Assembly: GCA_938027595.1 (NCBI GenBank)
Contig: CALJAK010000006.1
Coordinates: 1 to 37,417, forward strand
Length of the DNA: 37,417 nucleotides
Direction: 5' to 3'
Source: an uncultured Thermoproteales archaeon
GTDB taxonomy: Archaea; Thermoproteota; Thermoprotei; Thermoproteales; Thermoproteaceae
Shown: one piece after another, positions 31,330 through 37,417 of the stretch
How the letters are laid out: every line of letters begins with the position of its first letter
How positions within the stretch are numbered: the first letter of the stretch is position 1
Translations under genes and position numbers: made by a program
Notes under the pieces: model-generated
Told to the model about the DNA's origin: nothing
The model's input: the letters and a program-made list of their open reading frames with translations, nothing else
Database searches by the model: none

Positions 31330-32561
31330 GAGTCGCCATTGGGATAGACGACACAGACAGCCCACTGGGTGGCTGCACCACCTACGTCGGTTACCAACTG
31401 GCTAGAGAAGTACTCAAGAGGTGGGGCCCCCGGGTCTTCGTTGATTTCCCCCGCTTGGTGAGACTCAACCCAAACGTGCCGTTTAAGACTAGGGGTAACG
31501 CAGCTGTGGCTCTAGAGCTGGACCTGCCGGAGAGCGACGTGGAGGAGCTCTGGAGGTTGGCGGTGGAGCTGGCGGCTGGGCTGTCCCGGCGGGAGGGCAA
31601 GACGGAGCCCGGCGTAGCCATGGCAGTGGGGGAGGTGCCCCAGCGGGTTAGGACACTGTACAGAATGGCTCTGACGCAAGTGGTGAGTCTAGAGGCGGCT
31701 GAGAGGTCTGGCTTGAGGACGTGGGGTGGCCGGGGGAAGATCGGCGCGGCTGCGGCGGTGGGGGCAGATTTGCGCTACTCCACCTTCGAACTGATTGCCT
31801 ACCACGGCGGCGAGCGTAGTGCAATACCGCCGCAGTTGGTTAGAGCTATGGAGGCGCTTACCTTCCCCTTCACTTTCCACAACGTCCACGGGGGGCGGGT
31901 TTTGATCCAGCCGAGGGGACCCGACCCGGTGCAGTACGGCGTTAGGGGTTTGACGCCGCATCACTTGCTCTACGCCAAGGCGTTGTTGAAGGTGGAGACG
32001 TCTGGCTGGGTTATCTACAGGACTAACCAAGCTACAGACGCGCACCTGGGGGGAGTGTTCTACAGCGAGCCGTTTCCCTACTCTCACTACAGAGCTAGGG
32101 GGTTGCTGGTGGAGACCCGCCGCACTGCCGCTAGGCATTTGTTGGGGAAGTTAGACACGGGGCTGCAGTTCGTGGTGTATAGACACATGGGCAGGTTAGC
32201 CTCCGACTTGGAGCGGTGTGTCATGTGCGACGTGGAGCTCGTGGGTGGTTTGAAACCCCGGGGGGGACGGCTCTATCTATACGTGGAGAGAGCCGTAGTG
32301 TGGGGGCGCTACGTGAAGCAGAGAGCGAGGTGTACTCACTGCGGTGGGTCTCTAGAGAGCGCCGGCAGGTCCGGGGGGTGGAGGTGTAGAAAGTGCGGCA
32401 CGGCGTACCGCAGTGTGGCGACGCGTTGGCTCTACGACGTCTCCGTGCGGAGGTACCTAACGCCCAGAGTCAGCCAGTGGAGGCACTTGCTGAAACCCCC
32501 AGAGTTAGACGTGGAGATCGCCAACTTCTTCAAACCGCAAGACGTGGAGTGGATTGGCTAA
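31326..32561 (+). CDS. tiaS: TiaS, tRNA(Ile2) 2-agmatinylcytidine synthetase
   Basis: TiaS attaches agmatine to C34 of the tRNA(Ile) with CAU anticodon, allowing AUA decoding. The product (411 aa) opens with the hallmark RVAIGIDDTDSPLGGCTTY, contains VPFKTRGNAAVAL and a WGGRGKIGAAAAVGADL segment, the TNQATDAHL motif near 240 and a C-terminal zinc ribbon (CTHCGG ... CRKCG). I chose GTG 31326, which overlaps the preceding gene by GTGA and starts right at the first strand; a frame open from 31293 would add 11 residues. Its last 57 nt overlap the convergent sufD gene. Confidence 0.93.
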   Translation: MRVAIGIDDTDSPLGGCTTYVGYQLAREVLKRWGPRVFVDFPRLVRLNPNVPFKTRGNAAVALELDLPESDVEELWRLAVELAAGLSRREGKTEPGVAMAVGEVPQRVRTLYRMALTQVVSLEAAERSGLRTWGGRGKIGAAAAVGADLRYSTFELIAYHGGERSAIPPQLVRAMEALTFPFTFHNVHGGRVLIQPRGPDPVQYGVRGLTPHHLLYAKALLKVETSGWVIYRTNQATDAHLGGVFYSEPFPYSHYRARGLLVETRRTAARHLLGKLDTGLQFVVYRHMGRLASDLERCVMCDVELVGGLKPRGGRLYLYVERAVVWGRYVKQRARCTHCGGSLESAGRSGGWRCRKCGTAYRSVATRWLYDVSVRRYLTPRVSQWRHLLKPPELDVEIANFFKPQDVEWIG

Positions 32562-33635
32562 CTCCAGCACTAACTCTCTAGCGGAGTCCGGCACAGCCGA
32601 GAGGTAAATGTCTATAAAGCTAGCCACCAACAACTTGCCGAGGTCTTCCCTCCTGACGCCTCTAGTTCTCAAGTAATACTCGCCGTCTTCGTCTAACGCA
32701 GCGTCGGCTGCCGAGTGCCGAGCGCCAGCCACTTCGCCAGTCTCTACGAGAATCACCGGCTGCGTGTTGGCGGTGGCCTCCTCGCTGGCGATGTAGACGA
32801 CGCCACTCACACTGTTTTCACTCAACACGCCAGACTTGGCGATTCTCCCCACGGCACGTTGAGATACGAAAGACTTGTCTGCAGCCACCGCGTAGAGACT
32901 GGCGGCTCCCCTACTCTCCCTCCCCTCGTTAATCACCGACACTACGTGGTCAATGCGGCTAGAGCCAAAACCAAGCTCCAACCCCACCACGTCCACGGCG
33001 GCTCTCTCGCCGAGGCGGTACTCTTCTCTAACTGCATTCATGACGCCACCCACCGCCAGCGGCCTCGCCCTCAGACTAGAGAAGACGGAGAGGGCTGAGT
33101 GTACATACTGAGGTCCCCCGCCTCTAGACACCATGACGTAATCCAACTGCCCCCAGACGTCGCCCTCCACCACGGCGGTGTGCATCACATCAGCCCCACT
33201 CTCCGCCACCACTACCACCACGCCGGAGGCCCCCGGCGCTGCGTGGAGCACTACGTGACTAGCCACGTGACCCCCGGGGGGCCCCGCCGCCTCTAGCCTA
33301 ACCACCAACGGCCTCTCCAGGGGGGCAGATATAGATATCTCCACGGCGTTTTGGAGAGCCGCCGCGTGGAGAGCCAAAATTCTACTGTTTATAGAGACTT
33401 CTCTAAACACTTGGCGCGCCGGCGTAACCACAACGCCGCTGCATCCAGCGAATTGACCAGAAGCCGACACTTCACACGGCCCCAACCGGCGGCTGGCGGT
33501 GGAGCCAGCTGGCTTAAACCCAGCGAACTTCTCCCAGTCAGTGTAGTACCTCACAGTGGGCGAGTCGGCTATCTCTTGCCAAGGCAGCTTAGACTGAAGC
33601 TCTAGACCTAATTTTTTCGCTTCGTCCAAATCCAC
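32505..33635 (-). CDS. sufD: SufB/SufD-family iron-sulfur cluster assembly protein
   Basis: SufD and SufB form the scaffold that, with the ATPase SufC, builds Fe-S clusters. The 376-residue protein has a helical N-terminus, the right-handed beta-helix core (VRLEAAGPPGGHVASHVVL, VVAESGADVMHTAVVEGD), and the C-terminal GARHSAADAALDEDGEYYLRTRGV, where the conserved histidine and the YLRTRG motif are seen. No SufC or second SufB lies nearby. I chose GTG 33635, about 23 nt from the TTTAAA box at 33655-33660. The in-frame ATG 33677 and an open frame to 33818 lie upstream of this promoter. The 3' end overlaps tiaS by 57 nt. Confidence 0.87.
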   Translation of the reverse strand: MDLDEAKKLGLELQSKLPWQEIADSPTVRYYTDWEKFAGFKPAGSTASRRLGPCEVSASGQFAGCSGVVVTPARQVFREVSINSRILALHAAALQNAVEISISAPLERPLVVRLEAAGPPGGHVASHVVLHAAPGASGVVVVVAESGADVMHTAVVEGDVWGQLDYVMVSRGGGPQYVHSALSVFSSLRARPLAVGGVMNAVREEYRLGERAAVDVVGLELGFGSSRIDHVVSVINEGRESRGAASLYAVAADKSFVSQRAVGRIAKSGVLSENSVSGVVYIASEEATANTQPVILVETGEVAGARHSAADAALDEDGEYYLRTRGVRREDLGKLLVASFIDIYLSAVPDSARELVLELANPLHVLRFEEVGDLHV

Positions 33636-33654
33636 GGCAGACTCTCGTTTATTC

Positions 33655-33668
33655 TTTAAATTTATATA
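33655..33668. promoter_or_regulatory. Back-to-back TATA-like boxes: sufD (minus) / hisE leader (plus)
   Basis: TTTAAA at 33655-33660 is about 22.5 nt from GTG 33635 (minus). TTTATATA at 33661-33668 is centred 24.5 nt before ATG 33689 (plus), not before the hisE ATG at 33772, so the hisE transcript should begin near 33689 with an 83-nt leader. Confidence 0.55.
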
Positions 33669-33688
33669 TTTCGACATTGCGGAAAACC

Positions 33689-33787
33689 ATGAGAGTTGCC
33701 ACATCGGCAGTTGTGGGGGACGGCAGACCTCCCGCGGCGGAGCGCTGTACACAACGCCACGTCGGCGTAGTATGTGCGATTTTTTGA
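33689..33787 (+). CDS. Possible 32-codon leader ORF overlapping hisE
   Basis: ATG 33689 sits at the predicted transcription start. It opens a 32-residue frame (MRVATSAVVGDGRPPAAERC...), stops at 33785-33787 and overlaps the start of hisE by 16 nt in another frame. It has only one histidine, so it is not a classic histidine attenuator peptide. It could couple translation to hisE or be non-coding leader. No homologue recognised. Confidence 0.3.
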   Translation: MRVATSAVVGDGRPPAAERCTQRHVGVVCAIF

Positions 33788-34053
33788 AAAAACTCGAAGA
33801 CGTAATTAACCAACGCATTGTGGAAAAAAACCCCGAGAGCTACACGTACAAATTGTACAACTCCGGTCTACACAACGTAGCTAGAAAAGTGGGCGAGGAG
33901 GCTGTGGAACTAGCCGTAGCTGCCATAGCTGAAAGCAGGGAGAGAGTAACCGCGGAGGCGGCGGATTTGGTGTACCACATGCTCGTACTGCTGCGGGCGA
34001 GGGAGCTCACGTTAGACGACGTGTGTCGAGAGTTAGCGAAGAGAATGAAGTAA
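33772..34053 (+). CDS. hisE: Phosphoribosyl-ATP pyrophosphatase
   Basis: HisE carries out the second step of histidine biosynthesis, converting phosphoribosyl-ATP to phosphoribosyl-AMP. The 93-residue protein matches the family: RIVEKNPESYTYKLYNSG (about 15-32), KVGEEAVELAVAAI (about 39-52, metal-binding glutamates) and ADLVYHMLVLL (about 64-74, the aspartate). ATG 33772 gives the expected N-terminus. No TATA box is at the usual distance; the nearest points to an ATG 83 nt upstream. It is not fused to HisI, and hisI is not in this window. It abuts the convergent hisD. Confidence 0.93.
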   Translation: MCDFLKKLEDVINQRIVEKNPESYTYKLYNSGLHNVARKVGEEAVELAVAAIAESRERVTAEAADLVYHMLVLLRARELTLDDVCRELAKRMK

Positions 34054-35175
34054 CTACCGCTTGTGTATCTGCAACGCGGCGTGGTGCCTTGGGAATTTTT
34101 CATACGCCGCCAGCGCCTCCGCTGCGTGTAACAATTCCAACTCGCCCACCGCCTCCGCTATGCCTACCGCTTTCATGAACGTAACTGGAGTCAACGCCCC
34201 CCTCCACCTAGCCGACCCGCCCGTCGGCAAAACGTGCGAAATGCCAGCTGCGTAATCTAAATACGGGCTAGTCATATTCACAGATATCGCCCCCACGTTT
34301 TTCACTAAATACGCCAACTCCCGCCGCCCCCACACTTCTAGATGTTCAGGAGCAATTTTGTCTATAACGCCAGCGGCTTCTCTATAGTCAGCCACTTTCC
34401 TCACTTCTAGAGGCCCCATAGTGGAGGTCCTCTCCCTCCGATATATCTCCAGAGCGGATTGCAGAAGTTCCACATCCGGAGACAGCAAGTACGCTATCGA
34501 CGCCGGGCCGTGTTCTAACTGTGCCAACGCGCCCGCCACAGCCACCTCCGGCGGCGTCCCCTCGGCGTATGTCACAAGCTCCGTGGGCCCCTCTATTCCA
34601 TCTATGCCCACGTATTGAGACAGGACGTACTTAGCAGCTTGTACGTAAAGCCCCCCCGGCCCCGCCACCATGTCTACCCCAAGGTGGAAAACTGCGTAAG
34701 CCAACCCATGAGAACCACCCAGTTGAAGCACAGCTCTCACACCCAACTCGCCAGCAGTGGTCAACAACTCCTCCGTCACGCCTCTAGGCGGCGTAACGAC
34801 GTAGATTTCGCCGACTCCAGCCACTCTAGCCGGCACCACCGTCATGACCAGGGTGGAGAGGTAGCCGGCGGGGACGTATATAGCTACGCTGTTTACAGCT
34901 TTCCAAACCACCGCCCGCATCACGCCGCCGTGGTAATCCACCACATTGCGAGGCGTAGTCTCTCTATACAACTTCTCTAGAGACCGCGCCACCTCAAGCG
35001 CGGCTTTCACCACGTCGCTTGGCTCCCCACGCCGCGGCTTAACTAAAGGCTCCTCTGGCCTCACGCCGTCCAGCCTCTCTGAGTACTCCAAAGCGGCAGC
35101 CAAACCCCTCTCCCCCACCTCGTCGATTATGGATTCCACAGCCTTAACAACTTCCCTGGGGATCGCCCCCCTCAC
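34054..35175 (-). CDS. hisD: Histidinol dehydrogenase
   Basis: HisD performs the last two steps of histidine synthesis, oxidising histidinol to histidine with NAD and zinc. The 373 residues include IYVPAGYLSTLVMTVVPARVAG, GIDGIEGPTELVTYAE, the zinc ligands in LAQLEHGP (Gln and His) and SPYLDYAAGISHVLPTGG (Asp), and the last His in KFPRHHAAL. It is about 50-60 residues shorter than bacterial HisD, mostly at the N-terminus. GTG 35175 overlaps the hisF stop by GTGA (35172-35175), so it is cotranscribed with hisF. Confidence 0.93.
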   Translation of the reverse strand: MRGAIPREVVKAVESIIDEVGERGLAAALEYSERLDGVRPEEPLVKPRRGEPSDVVKAALEVARSLEKLYRETTPRNVVDYHGGVMRAVVWKAVNSVAIYVPAGYLSTLVMTVVPARVAGVGEIYVVTPPRGVTEELLTTAGELGVRAVLQLGGSHGLAYAVFHLGVDMVAGPGGLYVQAAKYVLSQYVGIDGIEGPTELVTYAEGTPPEVAVAGALAQLEHGPASIAYLLSPDVELLQSALEIYRRERTSTMGPLEVRKVADYREAAGVIDKIAPEHLEVWGRRELAYLVKNVGAISVNMTSPYLDYAAGISHVLPTGGSARWRGALTPVTFMKAVGIAEAVGELELLHAAEALAAYEKFPRHHAALQIHKR

Positions 35176-35930
35176 AGCCTCACTTCCACCCCGCGTTCTT
35201 TCAAATATTTCTTCACCTCCGCTACAGACACAACGCCAAAGTGGAAGAGACTCGCGGCGAGAACTGCATCCGCGCCGGCCAACGCCGCTTCCAGGAAGTG
35301 TTTCAACTCGCCGGCTCCGCCGGAGGCAATCACGGGAATTTTCACAACAGACGTTATAGCCCTGAGGAGCTCCGTATCGTAACCCAATCTAGTGCCGTCT
35401 CTATCTATAGACGTCAATAGTATCTCCCCAGCGCCCAACTTCTCCACAGCCTCAGCCCACCGCACCGCGTCGAGATTTGTGGCTTCTCTACCACCCCCTA
35501 TGTAAACTTCGAACCTCCCGCCGGACCTCTTTGCGTCTATAGCCACCACGGTAGATTGCGTGCCGTATTCTCTAGCCAACTCAACGACTAAGTTGGGGTT
35601 TCTCACAGCCGCCGTGTTTACCGAAATTTTGTCCGCACCCGCTTTGAACAAAGCAGAGGCGTCCCCCAGACTCCTCACGCCACCGCCGACAGTCACTGGT
35701 ATAGTCACGGCAGACGCCACGTTTCTAACCACCTCGACAAACGTCCCCCGACCCTCCGGCGTAGCTGTGATGTCCAACACCACAATCTCGTCCGCCCCCT
35801 CCTCCTCATACCTCGCAGCCATGTCCACCGGATCTCCCACCTCCCTAACGCCGACGAAATTAACTCCCTTCACCACAACTCCCGCCTTCCCATCTACGTC
35901 GAGACATGGAATTACGCGCAACGCCGGCAC
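35172..35930 (-). CDS. hisF: Imidazole glycerol phosphate synthase, cyclase subunit HisF
   Basis: HisF joins PRFAR and ammonia (from HisH) into imidazole glycerol phosphate and AICAR. The (beta/alpha)8 barrel shows both catalytic aspartates: VIPCLDVDGKAGVVVKG (D at about 10) and LLTSIDRDGTRLGYD (about 125-139), with phosphate-binding TVGGGVRS and VIASGGAGEL. I chose GTG 35930 (252 aa), normal for HisF. The frame is open upstream to 36047, but that part is antisense to hisB and crosses the promoter. hisH is not in the window. Confidence 0.94.
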   Translation of the reverse strand: MPALRVIPCLDVDGKAGVVVKGVNFVGVREVGDPVDMAARYEEEGADEIVVLDITATPEGRGTFVEVVRNVASAVTIPVTVGGGVRSLGDASALFKAGADKISVNTAAVRNPNLVVELAREYGTQSTVVAIDAKRSGGRFEVYIGGGREATNLDAVRWAEAVEKLGAGEILLTSIDRDGTRLGYDTELLRAITSVVKIPVIASGGAGELKHFLEAALAGADAVLAASLFHFGVVSVAEVKKYLKERGVEVRL

Positions 35931-35938
35931 GTCTATAG

Positions 35939-35958
35939 TTTTTAAAGAAATTAAAAAA
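35939..35958. promoter_or_regulatory. Interleaved divergent promoters in a 35-nt gap (hisF-hisD / hisB-hisA)
   Basis: TTTTTAAA (35939-35946) is centred 23.5 nt before ATG 35966. On the minus strand TTTTTTAA (35951-35958) is centred 24.5 nt from GTG 35930. The two start codons are 35 nt apart, so the initiation complexes should compete. Both units belong to the same pathway. Confidence 0.65.
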
Positions 35959-35965
35959 CTAACCC

Positions 35966-36514
35966 ATGCCCTACGCCAGAGAGACGCGAGAGACTTACGT
36001 ATTCGTAGACATAACGCCGGGGGGGATGCCGGAGGTGGAAACCCCAATACCCCTCCTCACACACATGGTAGAGACTTTCCTCTTCTACGCCGGCTTGGGA
36101 GGCCGCCTGCGAGCCGAGGAAAAACGACGTTTAGACGACGGACATCACTTAATAGAAGACGTAGCCATCGCGTTGGGTAGAGCAATAGACAGTCTGCTAG
36201 ATAGAAAAGCCATAGCGCGATTCGGCTGGGCGGCGGTGCCCATGGACGACGCTCTCTCGCTAGCGGCGGTTGACTTAGGCGGGCGGGCCTACTGGGTTGT
36301 GAAAGGCCAGTTGCCAAACGCCACAATAGGCGGATATCCACTGTGGATGTTCCCACATTGGGTAAGGTCGCTAGCCACCGAAGCCAAAGCCACACTCCAC
36401 ATATACATCCGCGGCTCCGACCCACACCACAAGATAGAATCCGCACACAAAGCCCTAGGGCTAGCCTTCCGGCAAGCCACATCCCCAGCGCCAGCTCCGC
36501 AAACGACCAAATGA
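35966..36514 (+). CDS. hisB: Imidazoleglycerol-phosphate dehydratase
   Basis: HisB dehydrates imidazole glycerol phosphate to imidazole acetol phosphate using manganese. The 182 residues contain the duplicated metal motifs: LLTHMVETF (about 30-38; usually FFDHMLxQ), DDGHHLIEDVAIALG (about 57-71), and PMDDALSLAAVDLGGR (about 92-107), then HHKIESAHKALGLAFRQA near the end. It is monofunctional with a short Pro/Ala tail. ATG 35966 is leaderless, divergent from hisF, and overlaps hisA by ATGA (36511-36514). Confidence 0.93.
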   Translation: MPYARETRETYVFVDITPGGMPEVETPIPLLTHMVETFLFYAGLGGRLRAEEKRRLDDGHHLIEDVAIALGRAIDSLLDRKAIARFGWAAVPMDDALSLAAVDLGGRAYWVVKGQLPNATIGGYPLWMFPHWVRSLATEAKATLHIYIRGSDPHHKIESAHKALGLAFRQATSPAPAPQTTK

Positions 36515-37194
36515 TCATACCCTCCATAGACCTCGAAAGCGGCAAAGCAGTAAAGCGAATACAGGGGAGGAGAGGGCACTACGTATTCATCGGCGACCCG
36601 ATGGAATTAGCCGAGAAATTCAAGAAAGCGCCACTAGTGCACATAGTCGACTTAGACGGAGCCGAAGCCGGAAAGCCAATCAACCGAGAAGTCATACAGC
36701 AGATAGCCTCCGCCCTCGACGGCAGATGTCAACTAGGAGGCGGACTCAGAGATCTGGAGTCCGTGAAGTGGGCGCTTTCGCATTGCAATTACGCAGTAGT
36801 GGGATCCATGCCCTTCAAAACGCCGCACGTATTCAACCAAATCGCCGCGTCGTTCGCAGACAAACTCGCCATATCCATAGACCACGGCTGGGGGCGGGTG
36901 TTAACAGAAGGCTGGAGAGAAGCCACAGCGCCATTGGAAAAAGCCATCGAAACACTAAGACAACACGCGCCCTACGCAGCGATAATCGTAACGTCGGTAG
37001 AAGTAGAAGGCACAGGCAGCGGAGTAAAGATAGACATAGACGTAAACGCCCTAAAAAAACTAGCCAAAAAGCTGTACTACGCCGGCGGAATCAAAACATG
37101 CCAAGACATAGAAACAGCACTAGCGGCAGGCTTCCACGGAGTAATCGTAGGCTACGCGTTGTACAAAGGCGATTTAACCCAATGTTGGCAATAA
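36511..37194 (+). CDS. hisA: HisA, ProFAR isomerase
   Basis: HisA opens the ribose of ProFAR to give PRFAR. The 227-residue barrel starts MIIPSIDLESGKAVKRIQG with the catalytic base (D7), and keeps LVHIVDLDGAEAG, QLGGGLRD and the second catalytic aspartate in ISIDHGWGR. The last phosphate-binding part is YYAGGIKTCQDI. The usual TDIxxDGTxxG segment here reads TSVEVEGTGSG, with Asp-Gly changed to Glu-Gly, a divergence worth noting. It is somewhat shorter than the typical 240 aa. ATG 36511 overlaps the hisB stop by 4 nt; the frame open upstream to 36343 is antisense noise. Confidence 0.92.
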   Translation: MIIPSIDLESGKAVKRIQGRRGHYVFIGDPMELAEKFKKAPLVHIVDLDGAEAGKPINREVIQQIASALDGRCQLGGGLRDLESVKWALSHCNYAVVGSMPFKTPHVFNQIAASFADKLAISIDHGWGRVLTEGWREATAPLEKAIETLRQHAPYAAIIVTSVEVEGTGSGVKIDIDVNALKKLAKKLYYAGGIKTCQDIETALAAGFHGVIVGYALYKGDLTQCWQ

Positions 37195-37417
37195 AGGGCT
37201 AAGGGGTTTAGAAATAACCGCTGACCATACGTCGTTTTCAACGCCGCTAGTAAACCATCGCTTTAATAAACAACTCGACCGAACTGAAGTGCGAAGAAAA
37301 GTTTGAGTTAGTTCGGGTTTTGATTCCGCTAGGAGAATTGAAGGGGAGGCTGAAGAGGGTGGCTTAGCCTTTGACTACGCCTATTGGCCGTTGTCTTGTT
37401 ACTTTTTTGGCGAATCC
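37195..37417. other. Unassigned end region after hisA
   Basis: No RNA gene or complete ORF is evident in these 223 nt. A TATA-like TTTAATAA (37262-37269) points to a start near 37289. From about 37284 one plus frame stays open to TAG 37365-37367 and reads like protein (ELKCEEKFELVRVL...), but has no usual start. A second plus frame is open from about 37310 to the window edge and also reads plausibly (RRIEGEAEEGGLAFDYAYW). This could be a broken gene, the start of a gene with an unusual initiation codon, or chance. A single CRISPR-repeat-like 23-mer lies at 37322-37344. Confidence 0.3.

Noticed and set aside
35931-36047. HisF start at 36047
   Set aside because: The 39 extra residues are antisense to hisB and cross the shared promoter; HisF normally begins right at VIPCLDVDG.
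36057-36545. 162-codon minus-strand ORF opposite hisB
   Set aside because: HisB has clear catalytic motifs on the plus strand; the minus frame is Leu/Arg/Trp-rich noise.
37289-37417. tRNA gene suggested by a GTTTTGATTCC stretch
   Set aside because: No matching T-stem, acceptor stem or anticodon arm could be built.
37322-37417. CRISPR array
   Set aside because: Only one repeat-like unit is seen; GAATCC at the window end is 90 nt away, too far for a usual spacer, and too short to judge.

Overview
The window looks like chromosomal DNA of a hyperthermophilic crenarchaeon of the order Thermoproteales, most likely Pyrobaculum or a close relative. Signs of this are the XPB-Bax1 pair, the archaeal FBP aldolase/phosphatase, eukaryote-type ribosomal proteins (S24e, S27ae, S30e), a LysX-type ATP-grasp enzyme, many GTG starts, leaderless genes with a TATA box about 24 nt before the start codon, and a short RNase P RNA with no visible specificity domain (the 'type T' form known from Pyrobaculum). 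The species cannot be fixed from sequence alone.

Layout. 1-1176: three minus-strand genes of unknown function, the first cut by the window edge. 1288-5965: a complete branched-chain amino-acid-type ABC importer (binding protein, two permeases, two ATPases). 5950-7438 (minus): S24e, S27ae and Kae1. 7513-9372: a radical SAM protein facing a CPBP membrane protease. 9469-12811: an ornithine cyclodeaminase/alanine dehydrogenase relative, XPB helicase and Bax1 nuclease. 12805-14428 (minus): S30e, a dicluster ferredoxin and a PflA-like radical SAM enzyme. 14475-18228: thymidylate kinase, a GINS subunit, a second CPBP protease, and a minus-strand operon of PotD-like binding protein, MoaB and a LOG-like protein. 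18234-24521 (minus): carA, carB, LysX/ArgX-like ligase, an aminotransferase-fold protein without the PLP lysine, and a DUF99 protein. 24594-26416: FBP aldolase/phosphatase and a MarC-like membrane protein. 26559-29344: a two-subunit 2-oxoacid:ferredoxin oxidoreductase. 29339-32561: a cysteine-cluster protein, a small membrane protein, RNase P RNA, a BtuF-like protein without signal peptide, and TiaS. 32505-37194: SufD and five histidine genes (hisE, hisD, hisF, hisB, hisA) in three transcription units. 37195-37417: unresolved.

Genes are packed very tightly. Operon neighbours usually share 1-4 nt (ATGA, GTGA or TAATG), and all eight convergent pairs overlap or abut at their 3' ends. Divergent pairs are separated by short AT-rich gaps. 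TATA-like octamers centred 22.5-25.5 nt before the start codon (most often 23.5) recur at nearly every operon head, and I used them to choose start codons. This places several starts downstream of the longest ORF: S24e, the ferredoxin, CPBP 1, SufD and HisF. Two promoters (before carA and before hisE) instead point to an ATG that opens a short upstream frame overlapping the real gene. The carA case is the most intriguing: either one G is missing in a G6 tract, or an overlapping leader ORF controls carbamoyl-phosphate synthesis. Small genes below the usual size cutoff (S27ae, S30e) and the RNase P RNA are included.
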